Source: UBA1435 sp041663285
GTDB taxonomy: Bacteria > Patescibacteriota > Microgenomatia > UBA12405
NCBI GenBank assembly: GCA_041663285.1
Contig: JBAZSP010000004.1
Span: 1-46,608, forward strand
Direction of reading: 5' to 3'
Length of the DNA stretch: 46,608 nt
The notes below the pieces were generated by a model that was not told where the DNA came from, did no database searches, and saw only the letters and a program-made list of their open reading frames with translations. Positions 15,150 through 23,738 of this stretch are shown here, piece by piece (the first letter of the stretch is position 1; each line of letters begins with the position of its first letter). The translations under genes and the position numbers were made by a program.

Positions 15150-16598
15150 CTATTTGTTGAGATAGGCGTTGTTGATGATTTTTAGGGTTTGTTGTGTTCC
15201 AACGGTAACCCCTTTATGGTTCCAGTGGGTATCGGATGACAGGTATAGAATGTCGGCAGATTGGCTAAAAGGGTGGTAAAGATCAATATAGCGGACCTTT
15301 TTTTGGTCAAGCAATTTATAAAGTTCCGGAAAGAAGTCATAACTTTGGAAATCATTGGCCAGGTGGTGGAGGATGGTATATTTGGTGGGCATAGGCATGA
15401 AGATAAAATCAATATTGTAATCGGTTTTTAACCGATTAGAAATGTAGGCCAAATTGTCGGCGATTTTGGTAATGTCAGTCAGGCTTGGAGTTGACCGGCA
15501 AAACTCAACTTCGTCACGATAAAAAAGTAATTTGGGATTTAGTGAGTATTTGGGGGTAAGCGGAGAGATTTGCTGCCTAAAACGAAAGTTTATTGTGGCG
15601 ACTAGTTCGGCCACACTACTATTAAAATGGTTTTCAGCCAAAAGAAAATCGATTTTTTTTAGGTGTTCTTTAACCGCAAGGTTGGCGGATAAAATTTTGG
15701 ATTTAATAACAGGTAGTTTTTGAGAGAGGGAAGAGATTTGTAGGACACTAGATTTGTTGGGGTGACCGACGTTGCCAGCATTATCGACAAATCTAGCGGA
15801 AATTTGATAACGGCCAGGTGCAAGCACTAAAGATTGAGTAAAAAACCAACCGCTATTGTCCCAGCCGGCCTGATCAAAGTGAAGGCTGACGTCGGGACGA
15901 AGCTGACTAAGAACAGCATTACCAATAATTTGATCGTTTAATAAGATATCAATTCGGGATAGAGGAGACTTTGACTCGAAGTCGGCAGCCCAGCCTTCAA
16001 GGTGTAGCGTTGAACTGGTAAAGTTGACTAGATCGATAGATCCGATTGGAGGCTGGCTATCGGAGATTATTTTGGGTGAGGATACGGTAGATAAGGTTTT
16101 CGGGGCTGGGGCTATGGTGGCCACCGGAGGGGTGGGAATGTTTAAAAACCTTTGGGAAATCCCCCGGTCAACACTTTCAAGGATAAGGGTTCTTTTTTTG
16201 GGAGATTTTTGGACTGACTCCTGTGAAAGGTAGTCTAGAGGATTGGTCCGTCGCCATGGTTCGCCGGCACCGTGGATATTGTAGTTGTGAATTTTCAGGC
16301 CGAGGGAACTTCTTAATTGAGAGGCAAAGTCGGGATAACCGGCGGTAACATTAAAAAAGCTATCCCCCATCAAAATAATATCGGCATCGGATATGGGATC
16401 GCTTTTGGATAGGGGGAGAATTTGGGGTATAGGTATTTTAAAATCAGTGACTTTGGACATTTGAAAGAGATCGCCGTAGGAGGTGTTGTTTTTGGTCAAA
16501 CGGGCAGCCAGAGATGGATGGAAGGAGGAGAGCAGAATTATCAGGTAATAGAGGGAAAAGAGACCTAAGATTATGGAAGTTATCTTATTTAGATTCAT
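15150..16598 (-). CDS. Membrane-anchored SGNH/AlgX-like O-acyltransferase partner with inserted Ig-like domain
   Basis: A protein of 482 residues from the ATG at 16598 (MNLNKITS), 1 bp after the MBOAT stop; a longer in-frame start at 16691 would lie inside the MBOAT gene. An N-terminal TM anchor (about 6-25) is followed by ILMGDSFF (block I Ser in GDS, 78-80) and, near the end, SSDTHWNHKG with the DxxH-type dyad (D456, H458), as in AlgJ/AlgX/DltD-like proteins. Between them, about 165-255, lies a beta-rich region (GSIDLVNF, LEGWAADFES, RFVDNAGNVG) that looks like an Ig-like or carbohydrate-binding insert. It likely accepts the acyl group passed by the MBOAT protein and puts it on the exported glycan. 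Confidence 0.82.
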   Translation of the reverse strand: MNLNKITSIILGLFSLYYLIILLSSFHPSLAARLTKNNTSYGDLFQMSKVTDFKIPIPQILPLSKSDPISDADIILMGDSFFNVTAGYPDFASQLRSSLGLKIHNYNIHGAGEPWRRTNPLDYLSQESVQKSPKKRTLILESVDRGISQRFLNIPTPPVATIAPAPKTLSTVSSPKIISDSQPPIGSIDLVNFTSSTLHLEGWAADFESKSPLSRIDILLNDQIIGNAVLSQLRPDVSLHFDQAGWDNSGWFFTQSLVLAPGRYQISARFVDNAGNVGHPNKSSVLQISSLSQKLPVIKSKILSANLAVKEHLKKIDFLLAENHFNSSVAELVATINFRFRQQISPLTPKYSLNPKLLFYRDEVEFCRSTPSLTDITKIADNLAYISNRLKTDYNIDFIFMPMPTKYTILHHLANDFQSYDFFPELYKLLDQKKVRYIDLYHPFSQSADILYLSSDTHWNHKGVTVGTQQTLKIINNAYLNK

Positions 16599-16599
16599 A

Positions 16600-17991
16600 T
16601 TAGAACTTGAAATAGAGGAAATCCTGGGGTTCTGAAGTTGGATTAAAAAGGATGGAAAGGAAGACAAACCCGGCAATAGCAACTTTGACATAAGACGAAT
16701 TTGGTTTGTACTTTGAGGTTATTAGTAGAAAATAAAGGACAAGAAGAAGTATGAGCGGCTCATAGAGGCTAGTGAGGTCAAGATACCTGATAGCGAGGTG
16801 GGGGCTAACCAAATGATAAGTAAACGACAGTGCTTGGTTTAAAGATTTTGCCCGAAAAAAAATCCAGGAAAAATTTACCAGATGAAAGGTTAGAAATATT
16901 CCCAAAACGGATTTAAGGCGAGGATTAATTTTGGTGATAAAGGCCAAAGGATGAAGTAGCATGTAGGCCACCTGATAAACACCGTGAATTATTCCCCAGA
17001 CGATAAAATTCCAACTGGCGCCATGCCAAAACCCGGTTAGCAGAAAGACAAAGAGGACGTTAAATATTTGGCGGATTAAACCGTGGCGGTTGCCACCAAG
17101 AGGAATATAGAGATAGTCACGAAACCAGGACGATAGGGTGATATGCCAGCGGCGCCAAAATTCTTTTATCGATGTCGAAAGGTAGGGAGAATTAAAATTT
17201 TCGGGGATGGTAAAACCAAGTATTTTGCCTACACCAATAGCCATATCGGAATAACCGGAAAAATCAAAAAATATTTGAAAAGAAAAAAGGTAGGTGGCAA
17301 TAAGAAGGTGAAAAGAAGAGTAAGAGGCAGGGTTGTCAAAAACAGGATTTGCCAAGGCGGCAAAGCTATTAGCAACGATGAGTTTTTTAAAAAGCCCAAG
17401 GAGAAAGCGATAAACTCCCGGGTAGAAGTTGGTAATGACGAACTTTGATTGGGATTGGAGGGAACCGAAAAAATTTTGGAAGCGGTTTATGGGTCCGGAA
17501 AGAAATTCGGGAAAAAAGAGGATATAGGAAAAAAGGAGAGCCAAAGTTAATGATTTTTGACGTGTCCGGTAGGTATCTATAATCAGACTTAACATTTTGA
17601 AAACAAAGAAGGAGACTCCAAGCGGTGCGACGAGTTGATAGACGGCTGACATTGAAAGGGAAGGGTGGTAGCCGGAGAAAAGACGATTCAAGTTGTCGGT
17701 TATGAAAGTGAGATATTTAAAAAAGATAAGGACCAGGAGGTTTAGAGATACAGAAAGGAAAAGGAACGCCCGGCGATAAATTGGATTTTGGCTGTGGTTT
17801 AGCAGGATTAGTAACAAATAATTTAAACTAATGAAAAAAAGTAAAAACAAGAATAGGCCAACATCTTGGGTAATTATAAAAAGGCTGCTGCCAAGCAGGA
17901 TCGGGATCAGTCTTAGTCTTGGTGGGGCTAAATAATAAACAAAAACGAAAATAGCCAAAAAGACAAAGTAATGGAGAGAGGTGATGTCCAT
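16600..17991 (-). CDS. MBOAT O-acyltransferase, AlgI-like
   Basis: A protein of 463 residues with about ten TM helices. SIKEFWRRWHITLSSW and FRDYLYIPLGGNRHG are the core MBOAT motifs, and GFWHGASWNFIVWG carries the invariant His. The length matches AlgI/DltB proteins. The family carries acyl groups, usually acetyl, across the membrane for a periplasmic or outer SGNH partner, which is the next gene here. Its ATG touches the stop of the long glycosyltransferase gene, so it belongs to the same operon. Confidence 0.93.
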   Translation of the reverse strand: MDITSLHYFVFLAIFVFVYYLAPPRLRLIPILLGSSLFIITQDVGLFLFLLFFISLNYLLLILLNHSQNPIYRRAFLFLSVSLNLLVLIFFKYLTFITDNLNRLFSGYHPSLSMSAVYQLVAPLGVSFFVFKMLSLIIDTYRTRQKSLTLALLFSYILFFPEFLSGPINRFQNFFGSLQSQSKFVITNFYPGVYRFLLGLFKKLIVANSFAALANPVFDNPASYSSFHLLIATYLFSFQIFFDFSGYSDMAIGVGKILGFTIPENFNSPYLSTSIKEFWRRWHITLSSWFRDYLYIPLGGNRHGLIRQIFNVLFVFLLTGFWHGASWNFIVWGIIHGVYQVAYMLLHPLAFITKINPRLKSVLGIFLTFHLVNFSWIFFRAKSLNQALSFTYHLVSPHLAIRYLDLTSLYEPLILLLVLYFLLITSKYKPNSSYVKVAIAGFVFLSILFNPTSEPQDFLYFKF

Positions 17992-20708
17992 CAGAAAAAT
18001 TGGTTAATGGTTTTTAGACGGGAAATAATTAAATTACCGACGCGATGGGGCGAGAAATGAAAAGCAACTTCGTCTTGGGCGCGTTGGCAAATATGGTCAA
18101 GGGAAACGGTATCTAGGTTAAGCACCCTGGCCATTTGGTGGGCTAAGTGGTCAATGTCGGGATCAGCCCAAGTGGTGTTTTGAGGATAGGGACCAATTGA
18201 TTTATCGAGGACAAATGGTTTGTAGTTAACCAGGAAGGTGTTGCTTTCGGTTTCAAAGTCTTTATTGGCGCTAAAATTGGTGGCGATTACCGGTTTCTTG
18301 AGAAAGTGGGCGTTTATCAGGGGCACTCCTAGACCTTCAGCCCGATGGGGGCTGACAAAACAGTTAGAACTATTTAAAAGAGACATCATTTCGGTATTGG
18401 TCAGGTAGCCGTCTACCAGGCTAATCTGGGGGTTTTGATCAACAGCAGCTTTTAGCTTGGGGTAGATATCACTTTTTTTGATACGGGTGGTTTTGATTAG
18501 AAGCTTGACGCCTGGTTTGGCTTTAAAAGCTTTGGTAAAGGCTTCGATTAGACTAAAAGGATTTTTTCTTTGCCAAATAGAAGCGGAATCGAAGATGTTG
18601 AGAAAAACAAAGTCCCCGGGTATGATCGACGGAGCGTATTTTTTAAAGTTAAACTGTGACGGGGAGCTTAGCGGAGGGATAAAGCTGGGGGGAATGCAGA
18701 TGACCGGCCGGGGAGAACGGAAGGAAATGGCGGTTTGGACATAGGTTGTAGCCGTCCAGACTTCGTTTAAGGGGGTAAAACTTTCGTTGTAAGATTCGGG
18801 AAAGATATCTGATTCCCAGTACCAGTAGCCAATATTGTACTTATTGGCAATGTAATTTTGGGGTAATTGGGTTTCGATGACGGGCTTGACCTGCTCGGCG
18901 TTAACACAGATCAGGTTAATCAGATAGTCATGCTTGGCGGTAAAACGTTTTTCGTAAGTTTTGTCTTCCCTTCTTAGCCAAGGCTGCTCGATGTTGATGA
19001 TGTTTATGGGAGTTTTGAGGTAATCAAAAGTCCGGATGAACCCGCGGGCTGATTCACCGACACCGCTTTCAGTGTCAAAATAGCCACTAATATTCCAACC
19101 GGTATTGAGCAAATAATCATTGGCGACTGCCGGTCGATGGTGTTTTTTGCTTTGAATAACGGTTTGTTTTAGAAGCGGTTTGAATAGCATAAAACGAGCC
19201 GATAATAGTAGCAGCCAAAGCCGGTAAACTGTGAGCAGGCTATACAATCGTAAGCCATGTTTATAATTGAATTCCGGACTCTTGAATAATCTGAAAAGAA
19301 AAAATTCCCGGGAGACTTGGTGATTATCGAGCTCTAAAAGATTTTTCTTGAAACCCTGGTCATCGGGGTTACGGTGTAAGATAATCCGATAAGCGTCGGT
19401 AATAAAATCGGGATTAGTTTTTTCTTTTTTAAGTTTTTCCAGGGAACTGACCATTACCCGATAATCGAGAGGTATTTTGGAGCTAAACTTGGCTTTAGCT
19501 TGGGTGGGTGTGATTTTGGCCTGGAGACTCAGAAAAAAATTGGGTATATGGTAGATGGTTTTACCAAAGCAAAAAAGCCAATTGATATAGGCATTGACAA
19601 CGGATTCTTTGTAAGGGACGTTGAGGGGAAATTCTTTACTAATATCCGGCTCACTTTTGTTTAGTAAAAAGAAATAATTGAGTAACTTAGTTTCTTTGGA
19701 GATGCTGACAATTTTTAGGAGTTGGCTAAAGAAGCTATTTTTTACGGAGGTTTTATAAGGATTGGGAAAGACGGCATTGGTGGTGGACAAATAGCGATAA
19801 ATATTTTTTGTTTGTTGAGTGATCTCGATATTATTGTTGAAACTGCCGTAGGGGTAAGTGTAAGATGATAATTCGGGGTGCTTGGTTTGGTAATATTGAA
19901 GACGAAGAGCGTAATCAGAGAAGAGTTGGCGATAGGGACCAATGTTTTCGAGAGTATAACGATTCTGGTGCTTGGAGAGAACGTTTTTATCCGGCATAAA
20001 ACCGCTGAAGTGAAAAAAGAACACCTCGTTAACGGGATAGGTGTCAAGATATTGGTGAAGATTCCAATAGGCGACGTTATAACCTTTTTCCCGGAGGACA
20101 AAAGTATCCAAGAAACAGGGGGCGAAATCCATCCATTTTTGGTCGGTAAACATAAAGTTCTGCAAATCGGAGTAGGCGAAACTGTCAAGCTTTTTACCCC
20201 ACCAACGAAGGAATTTAAAGACGTTTGGGCAGCGGCGGAATCCGGCAAAACCAAGGTTGTAGTAACCGCACCCCATAAAGTCCCATTCGTCAGGTTTTTT
20301 GGTATCGGTGGTAGGAGATGTCCGATGAGGGATGAGGACACAGTCATGCTGGTCAAGGAGGCCTAAAATTTTGTCAATCGGACGGTAAAGATAAATGTCG
20401 GGATCGAAATAAAGTATTTTGGAAAAACGATATTTTTTGAATAACCAGCGGAAAATATCGGGCTTAACAGCGGTAGCGTATTCGGTAATATTGTATTTAA
20501 ATGAAAGTTCTTTGAGATTAGCGATAGTATCGACGTCCTTTATGGGGATGGCCTTGTAAGTCTCTTGGTTGTGGACGCAGTCATTATCTATAAAAAAAAC
20601 AAAAAGCTGGTGGTCGGGATGGAGGCGGTGGTAGCTTTCGGTAAATGAGGCAGCCTGGGGATAGTAATTCTTGGCGATAATGGTGAATGCAGAAATTGTC
20701 TTTGGTAT
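17991..20708 (-). CDS. Multidomain glycosyltransferase: GT-A + DUF4214 + GT4; no canonical start codon
   Basis: From the first in-frame ATG (20276) the protein would have 761 residues but would start in the middle of a GT-A domain. The frame stays open to 20720, and the upstream 144 codons encode a clear GT-A N-terminus: TISAFTIIAKNYYPQA, FFIDND, then ILYFDPDIYL with the D-P-D metal site. No ATG, GTG or TTG occurs there; ATA at 20708 (before CCAAAG) or ATT at 20696 are the candidates. An ATG-to-ATA change or base error is the simplest reading. After the GT-A domain come DUF4214 (about 430-480) and a GT4 domain (about 530-900; RAEGLGVPL). It abuts the FkbM gene. It likely adds at least two sugars. 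Confidence 0.8.
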   Translation of the reverse strand: MPKTISAFTIIAKNYYPQAASFTESYHRLHPDHQLFVFFIDNDCVHNQETYKAIPIKDVDTIANLKELSFKYNITEYATAVKPDIFRWLFKKYRFSKILYFDPDIYLYRPIDKILGLLDQHDCVLIPHRTSPTTDTKKPDEWDFMGCGYYNLGFAGFRRCPNVFKFLRWWGKKLDSFAYSDLQNFMFTDQKWMDFAPCFLDTFVLREKGYNVAYWNLHQYLDTYPVNEVFFFHFSGFMPDKNVLSKHQNRYTLENIGPYRQLFSDYALRLQYYQTKHPELSSYTYPYGSFNNNIEITQQTKNIYRYLSTTNAVFPNPYKTSVKNSFFSQLLKIVSISKETKLLNYFFLLNKSEPDISKEFPLNVPYKESVVNAYINWLFCFGKTIYHIPNFFLSLQAKITPTQAKAKFSSKIPLDYRVMVSSLEKLKKEKTNPDFITDAYRIILHRNPDDQGFKKNLLELDNHQVSREFFLFRLFKSPEFNYKHGLRLYSLLTVYRLWLLLLSARFMLFKPLLKQTVIQSKKHHRPAVANDYLLNTGWNISGYFDTESGVGESARGFIRTFDYLKTPINIINIEQPWLRREDKTYEKRFTAKHDYLINLICVNAEQVKPVIETQLPQNYIANKYNIGYWYWESDIFPESYNESFTPLNEVWTATTYVQTAISFRSPRPVICIPPSFIPPLSSPSQFNFKKYAPSIIPGDFVFLNIFDSASIWQRKNPFSLIEAFTKAFKAKPGVKLLIKTTRIKKSDIYPKLKAAVDQNPQISLVDGYLTNTEMMSLLNSSNCFVSPHRAEGLGVPLINAHFLKKPVIATNFSANKDFETESNTFLVNYKPFVLDKSIGPYPQNTTWADPDIDHLAHQMARVLNLDTVSLDHICQRAQDEVAFHFSPHRVGNLIISRLKTINQFF

Positions 20709-20713
20709 AGTAT

Positions 20714-21760
20714 TTAATTTTTAAAGGTTATGATTTTAGCTAGTTTTTGGGCAATAAGCCATAGTTTATAACAAATTGATGATTGATAGAGCCGGAAAGT
20801 AGCCAGTAGCTTTTGATAGGCGGTTTGGGTTTTTTTTAACTCGGTCTCGAGAAGGCCGTATTGGGTTTGGTAATTTTGCTGAAGGATGGGCTGATAGTCA
20901 AATAATCGCTGATAGGCGGTTTGGGTTTTTTTTAACTCGGTCTCGAGAAGGCCGTATTGGGTTTGAAAGTTGGCTAGGGCGACTAAACTTTGATCGGCCA
21001 ACAGTTTTTGGCTGGGGGTAATATAATTATCACGGACATTAGCCGAATATAAGTATTTACCGTATTTATTTTTGGTTTCAGAAGAGACAAAAAAATAGTT
21101 TAGCCCGTCATAAAAAGAATAATGGTAGTTGACGCCGGCCATAAAATCCTTTAGCTTGATAGGAGTTTCTGACTCAACCAGGACTATAGCTGGGCGGAAT
21201 TTTTGCCAATCATTGCTTTCCAAAACAGCAGTTTCCAGACCTTCAACATCGATTTTTAAAAAATCAATAGGCTTAACGGCGTATTTTGCCAAAACATCTT
21301 TTAGAGGGCTGACGGTAATGGGTGTTTTGACAAAATTGGCACCGTTTTTGCGGTGAAGCCGGTATACTTTGGGAGAAAATGTTGACCATTCTTTGACGGT
21401 CTGACAGTCATAGAAGATAATTGTTTGATTGAGTTTACTAATACCGATATTGAGATTGATATCGTTGGGACGATTCTGGCTTAAGGAGGTAAAAAAGTCA
21501 GGTGCCGGCTCGACGTTAATGCCGTTCCAACCCTGAAGATAAAAGCTTTTGGTGACAGAGTTAATGGTGTCGTTAGCGGCTCCGATATCAACATAAAATC
21601 CCTCTTTTTTAAGCCGGAAAGCTCGGTGCAGAACTACGTCTTCGGCGTTTTGGGCGTAGGATAAAAAGCTTTCGCCATTTAGGGCAAATTGACGACAATA
21701 TTTTTTGCCAACCGATTTTTTACCTTTTAAATTGGTAGTTTTGATGTTCATTTTTACCAC
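20714..21760 (-). CDS. FkbM-family methyltransferase with a repeated C-terminal segment
   Basis: A protein of 348 residues (start at 21760, overlapping the previous stop by 7 bp; 21751 is an alternative ATG). YVDIGAAND is the SAM loop and FLKIDVEG the FkbM hallmark near residue 175. The enzyme probably O-methylates a sugar of the exported chain. Residues about 260-325 carry two near-identical copies of a 32-residue unit (QTQYGLLETELKKTQTAYQ in each), Gln/Glu/Lys-rich and helical, likely a coiled-coil stalk. In DNA the copies are 56-bp exact repeats 96 bp apart. Confidence 0.88.
   Translation of the reverse strand: MVKMNIKTTNLKGKKSVGKKYCRQFALNGESFLSYAQNAEDVVLHRAFRLKKEGFYVDIGAANDTINSVTKSFYLQGWNGINVEPAPDFFTSLSQNRPNDINLNIGISKLNQTIIFYDCQTVKEWSTFSPKVYRLHRKNGANFVKTPITVSPLKDVLAKYAVKPIDFLKIDVEGLETAVLESNDWQKFRPAIVLVESETPIKLKDFMAGVNYHYSFYDGLNYFFVSSETKNKYGKYLYSANVRDNYITPSQKLLADQSLVALANFQTQYGLLETELKKTQTAYQRLFDYQPILQQNYQTQYGLLETELKKTQTAYQKLLATFRLYQSSICYKLWLIAQKLAKIITFKN
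20814..20869. repeat. 56-bp direct repeat, copy 1
   Basis: Exact match, by eye, to 20910-20965. It encodes the second copy of the LLETELKKTQTAYQ unit of the FkbM protein (minus strand). The 96-bp period is a multiple of three, so copy number can change without breaking the frame. Confidence 0.93.
20910..20965. repeat. 56-bp direct repeat, copy 2
   Basis: Partner of 20814-20869; identical at DNA level, including a run of eight Ts, which implies a recent duplication or gene conversion. Confidence 0.93.
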
Positions 21761-22551
21761 GAATTGGGCATTTTATTGCCAACGGCGATATCCATAATTG
21801 CCTCGGTAAAGTGGTCAGAGGAGACAACACATTCGGCAATCAGGCGACCCCCGTTGACTTTTTGGCTAACAACCTTAAAGTTGGTTTCTTCAAGCATGGC
21901 GACTAAACAAGCCATGTTAGGGGCCCAATAGTTTGAAGGATCGTTGTTTAAGGTTTTCTTGGGGTAAAACTGCATGATGGGAGTAGATGAAAGAACCGGA
22001 GCGACTGCGGATAATTGGGCAAAGCTACCGTCAGGGAGAAGGAAGGAGTTTTCGATTCCCTGGGTTTCGATATAGAGAGATTTTTTGGTTACTGATCTGA
22101 CAATTTTTAAAGCTCGGATGGGATCGGGTAGATGGTAGAGTAAGCCTAAAAATAAAACAATATCGAAAGTACCGTATTTTTGAGGAGTTATATTGTATAT
22201 ATTGTCCTGGCGATATTGGACGGTTTTGCTTTTGAGATATTTTTTGGCGACATCGAAACCGGTAGAATTGGCCGGGACGTAATCGACAGCCAGTACTTGG
22301 GCACCGCGTTTTTCAAGCTCGAAAGAAAAAAAACCATCTCTAGCCCCAAGGTCCAGTACTTTTAAGCCGCGGCAATTTTTGGGAATATTTAAGAGTTTAA
22401 GGACTTGAGCAGAATCATTGACCCCGGGAGTAACTACGCCGGGGGTGAGAGTGATTTGGTGATACCAGGATTTGACCTTGGCGATATCGCTAATTATTTT
22501 TTGGGTGTCGGCCAGCTTTTTTTTATTTATATCCTCGGATTTTTTGTTCAT
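21754..22551 (-). CDS. Class I SAM methyltransferase, CmoB/DUF1698-like
   Basis: A protein of 265 residues. VLDLGARDGFFSFEL is motif I, and FDIVLFLGLLYHLPDP is the motif typical of CmoB/DUF1698-like proteins, where it reads LGVLYHxxDP. Despite that similarity, the position between a GT4 gene and an FkbM gene in a glycan export operon points to a small-molecule or sugar methyltransferase, not tRNA modification. Its ATG overlaps the stop of the GT4 gene (ATGA). Confidence 0.85.
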   Translation of the reverse strand: MNKKSEDINKKKLADTQKIISDIAKVKSWYHQITLTPGVVTPGVNDSAQVLKLLNIPKNCRGLKVLDLGARDGFFSFELEKRGAQVLAVDYVPANSTGFDVAKKYLKSKTVQYRQDNIYNITPQKYGTFDIVLFLGLLYHLPDPIRALKIVRSVTKKSLYIETQGIENSFLLPDGSFAQLSAVAPVLSSTPIMQFYPKKTLNNDPSNYWAPNMACLVAMLEETNFKVVSQKVNGGRLIAECVVSSDHFTEAIMDIAVGNKMPNSW

Positions 22552-23738
22552 TTAAGATTGTTTATTAAATTAATAAGTTGAAAAGAAAATTGATCCAGGT
22601 TGTATTTTGTAAGAATTCTATGTTGTTTATAGACTATTTGGCTACAAACGGAAGGGGTTTGTTTGAGATGGTTGACGATTTTTAGAAGTTGAGTGGGGGT
22701 AGAAAAGACCTGATTCAGGCGGGGAGCGGGCAGAAGACCGGAAAAGGGTGAAAGGCGGTGGGCTAAAAGGATTTTGCCATAAAATATGGCTTCAAAGTTG
22801 ACTATACCCAGGCTTTCTTCAATAGAGGGATTAACAAAAAAATCAATCTGAGAGTAAATTTGTCTTTTATCTGCTTCGGGGAAATTGTAAATTATTTTCA
22901 GTTGGCCGGAGGCCAGGTAGGAGGCAAAAGTTTTTTCGACTAAGGGTGAACTGGCAGTTCTGGCACCGGCAAAAATCACACGAAAATTATGGTCAAGGAG
23001 GCTTTTGAACATCGGCAGGTTTTTGCGGGGAGAGATTTGGCCGATATAGCCTATTACGGGCTGACTAAAATGACGAGGAGCTTGTAGGTTGAGACGGTTT
23101 TGATGGTTAATTTGCTTGGTAGTGTAAGGACAGAAGGTGTTTTGGTGAATCTTGTCCTGTCGGATTTTGTAATTTGAAAGTAATTCCTTTTCTTCTAAAG
23201 GAGTAAGGGTGACAATGCCTGAAGCTTGATCAAAAGCCTTTTGAAAAAAGTAGCAATTATTGTAATAACTGACATTGTGGTAGGCAGTCAGAATTAACAG
23301 TTTTTTTTGGTAAAGTGAGGAGAAACGGTAAGCATCGTAGATCATTTTGGTGGGAAGTCCAAGCCCGAAGAGGAGGTCGCTTTTTTGAATAATAGCTAGG
23401 TCTTGGGGAGAGTATTTTAAAATAGGGCCAAAATAAAAAGGTGAGAAAAAGCCGATTTTAAAGACTATTTTATTGAGCAGCTTATTGGCAAGCCGTTGAG
23501 AAAGAATATTTAAGTCAAGACGGTGAATAACAGGATCGGATTCACTGGGAATAAATTGGGAAAAGGTTTTGTAGCTATCAAGAGATAAGCCCCTACCCGT
23601 AAAAACGTGAACTTCAAATTTGCGGTCCAGGAGGGCTTTTATGTTTTTTGTAAGAAACTCAACACCGCCATTAGCCGGAGGGTAACAGTGGACAAAAAGG
23701 CTTATAACGGGTTTTGGTCGTTTTGATATTTTTGACAT
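22548..23738 (-). CDS. GT4 glycosyltransferase
   Basis: A protein of 396 residues, GT-B fold. HCYPPANGGVEFLTKNI is the N-terminal glycine-rich acceptor-side loop, and IGYIGQISPRKNLPMF starts the nucleotide-binding half. NPSIEESLGIVNFEA holds the EX7E motif of retaining GT4 enzymes. It starts 37 bp inside the ABC ATPase gene. It probably adds one sugar to the polysaccharide before export. Confidence 0.9.
   Translation of the reverse strand: MSKISKRPKPVISLFVHCYPPANGGVEFLTKNIKALLDRKFEVHVFTGRGLSLDSYKTFSQFIPSESDPVIHRLDLNILSQRLANKLLNKIVFKIGFFSPFYFGPILKYSPQDLAIIQKSDLLFGLGLPTKMIYDAYRFSSLYQKKLLILTAYHNVSYYNNCYFFQKAFDQASGIVTLTPLEEKELLSNYKIRQDKIHQNTFCPYTTKQINHQNRLNLQAPRHFSQPVIGYIGQISPRKNLPMFKSLLDHNFRVIFAGARTASSPLVEKTFASYLASGQLKIIYNFPEADKRQIYSQIDFFVNPSIEESLGIVNFEAIFYGKILLAHRLSPFSGLLPAPRLNQVFSTPTQLLKIVNHLKQTPSVCSQIVYKQHRILTKYNLDQFSFQLINLINNLK

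Noticed and set aside
15141..15150. Terminator between the convergent operons
   Set aside because: The gap is 8 bp and no stem followed by a T-run is visible around it.
16599..16691. Longer N-terminus for the SGNH gene
   Set aside because: These codons lie in the end of the MBOAT gene and add a segment before the natural TM anchor; ATG 16598 fits better.
17143..17448. 101-codon plus-strand frame inside the MBOAT gene
   Set aside because: Lys/Arg-rich antisense shadow; the MBOAT motifs are on the other strand.
19742..20366. Long open frames on both strands (up to 204 codons) across the GT-A N-terminal domain
   Set aside because: The GT-A motifs continue through this stretch in the minus-strand frame from 20708; the other frames arise from base skew and lack family motifs.
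20814..20965. Possible CRISPR or mobile-element repeat
   Set aside because: Only two copies, in frame inside a coding sequence, encoding the same helical unit; no spacers and no target-site duplication.
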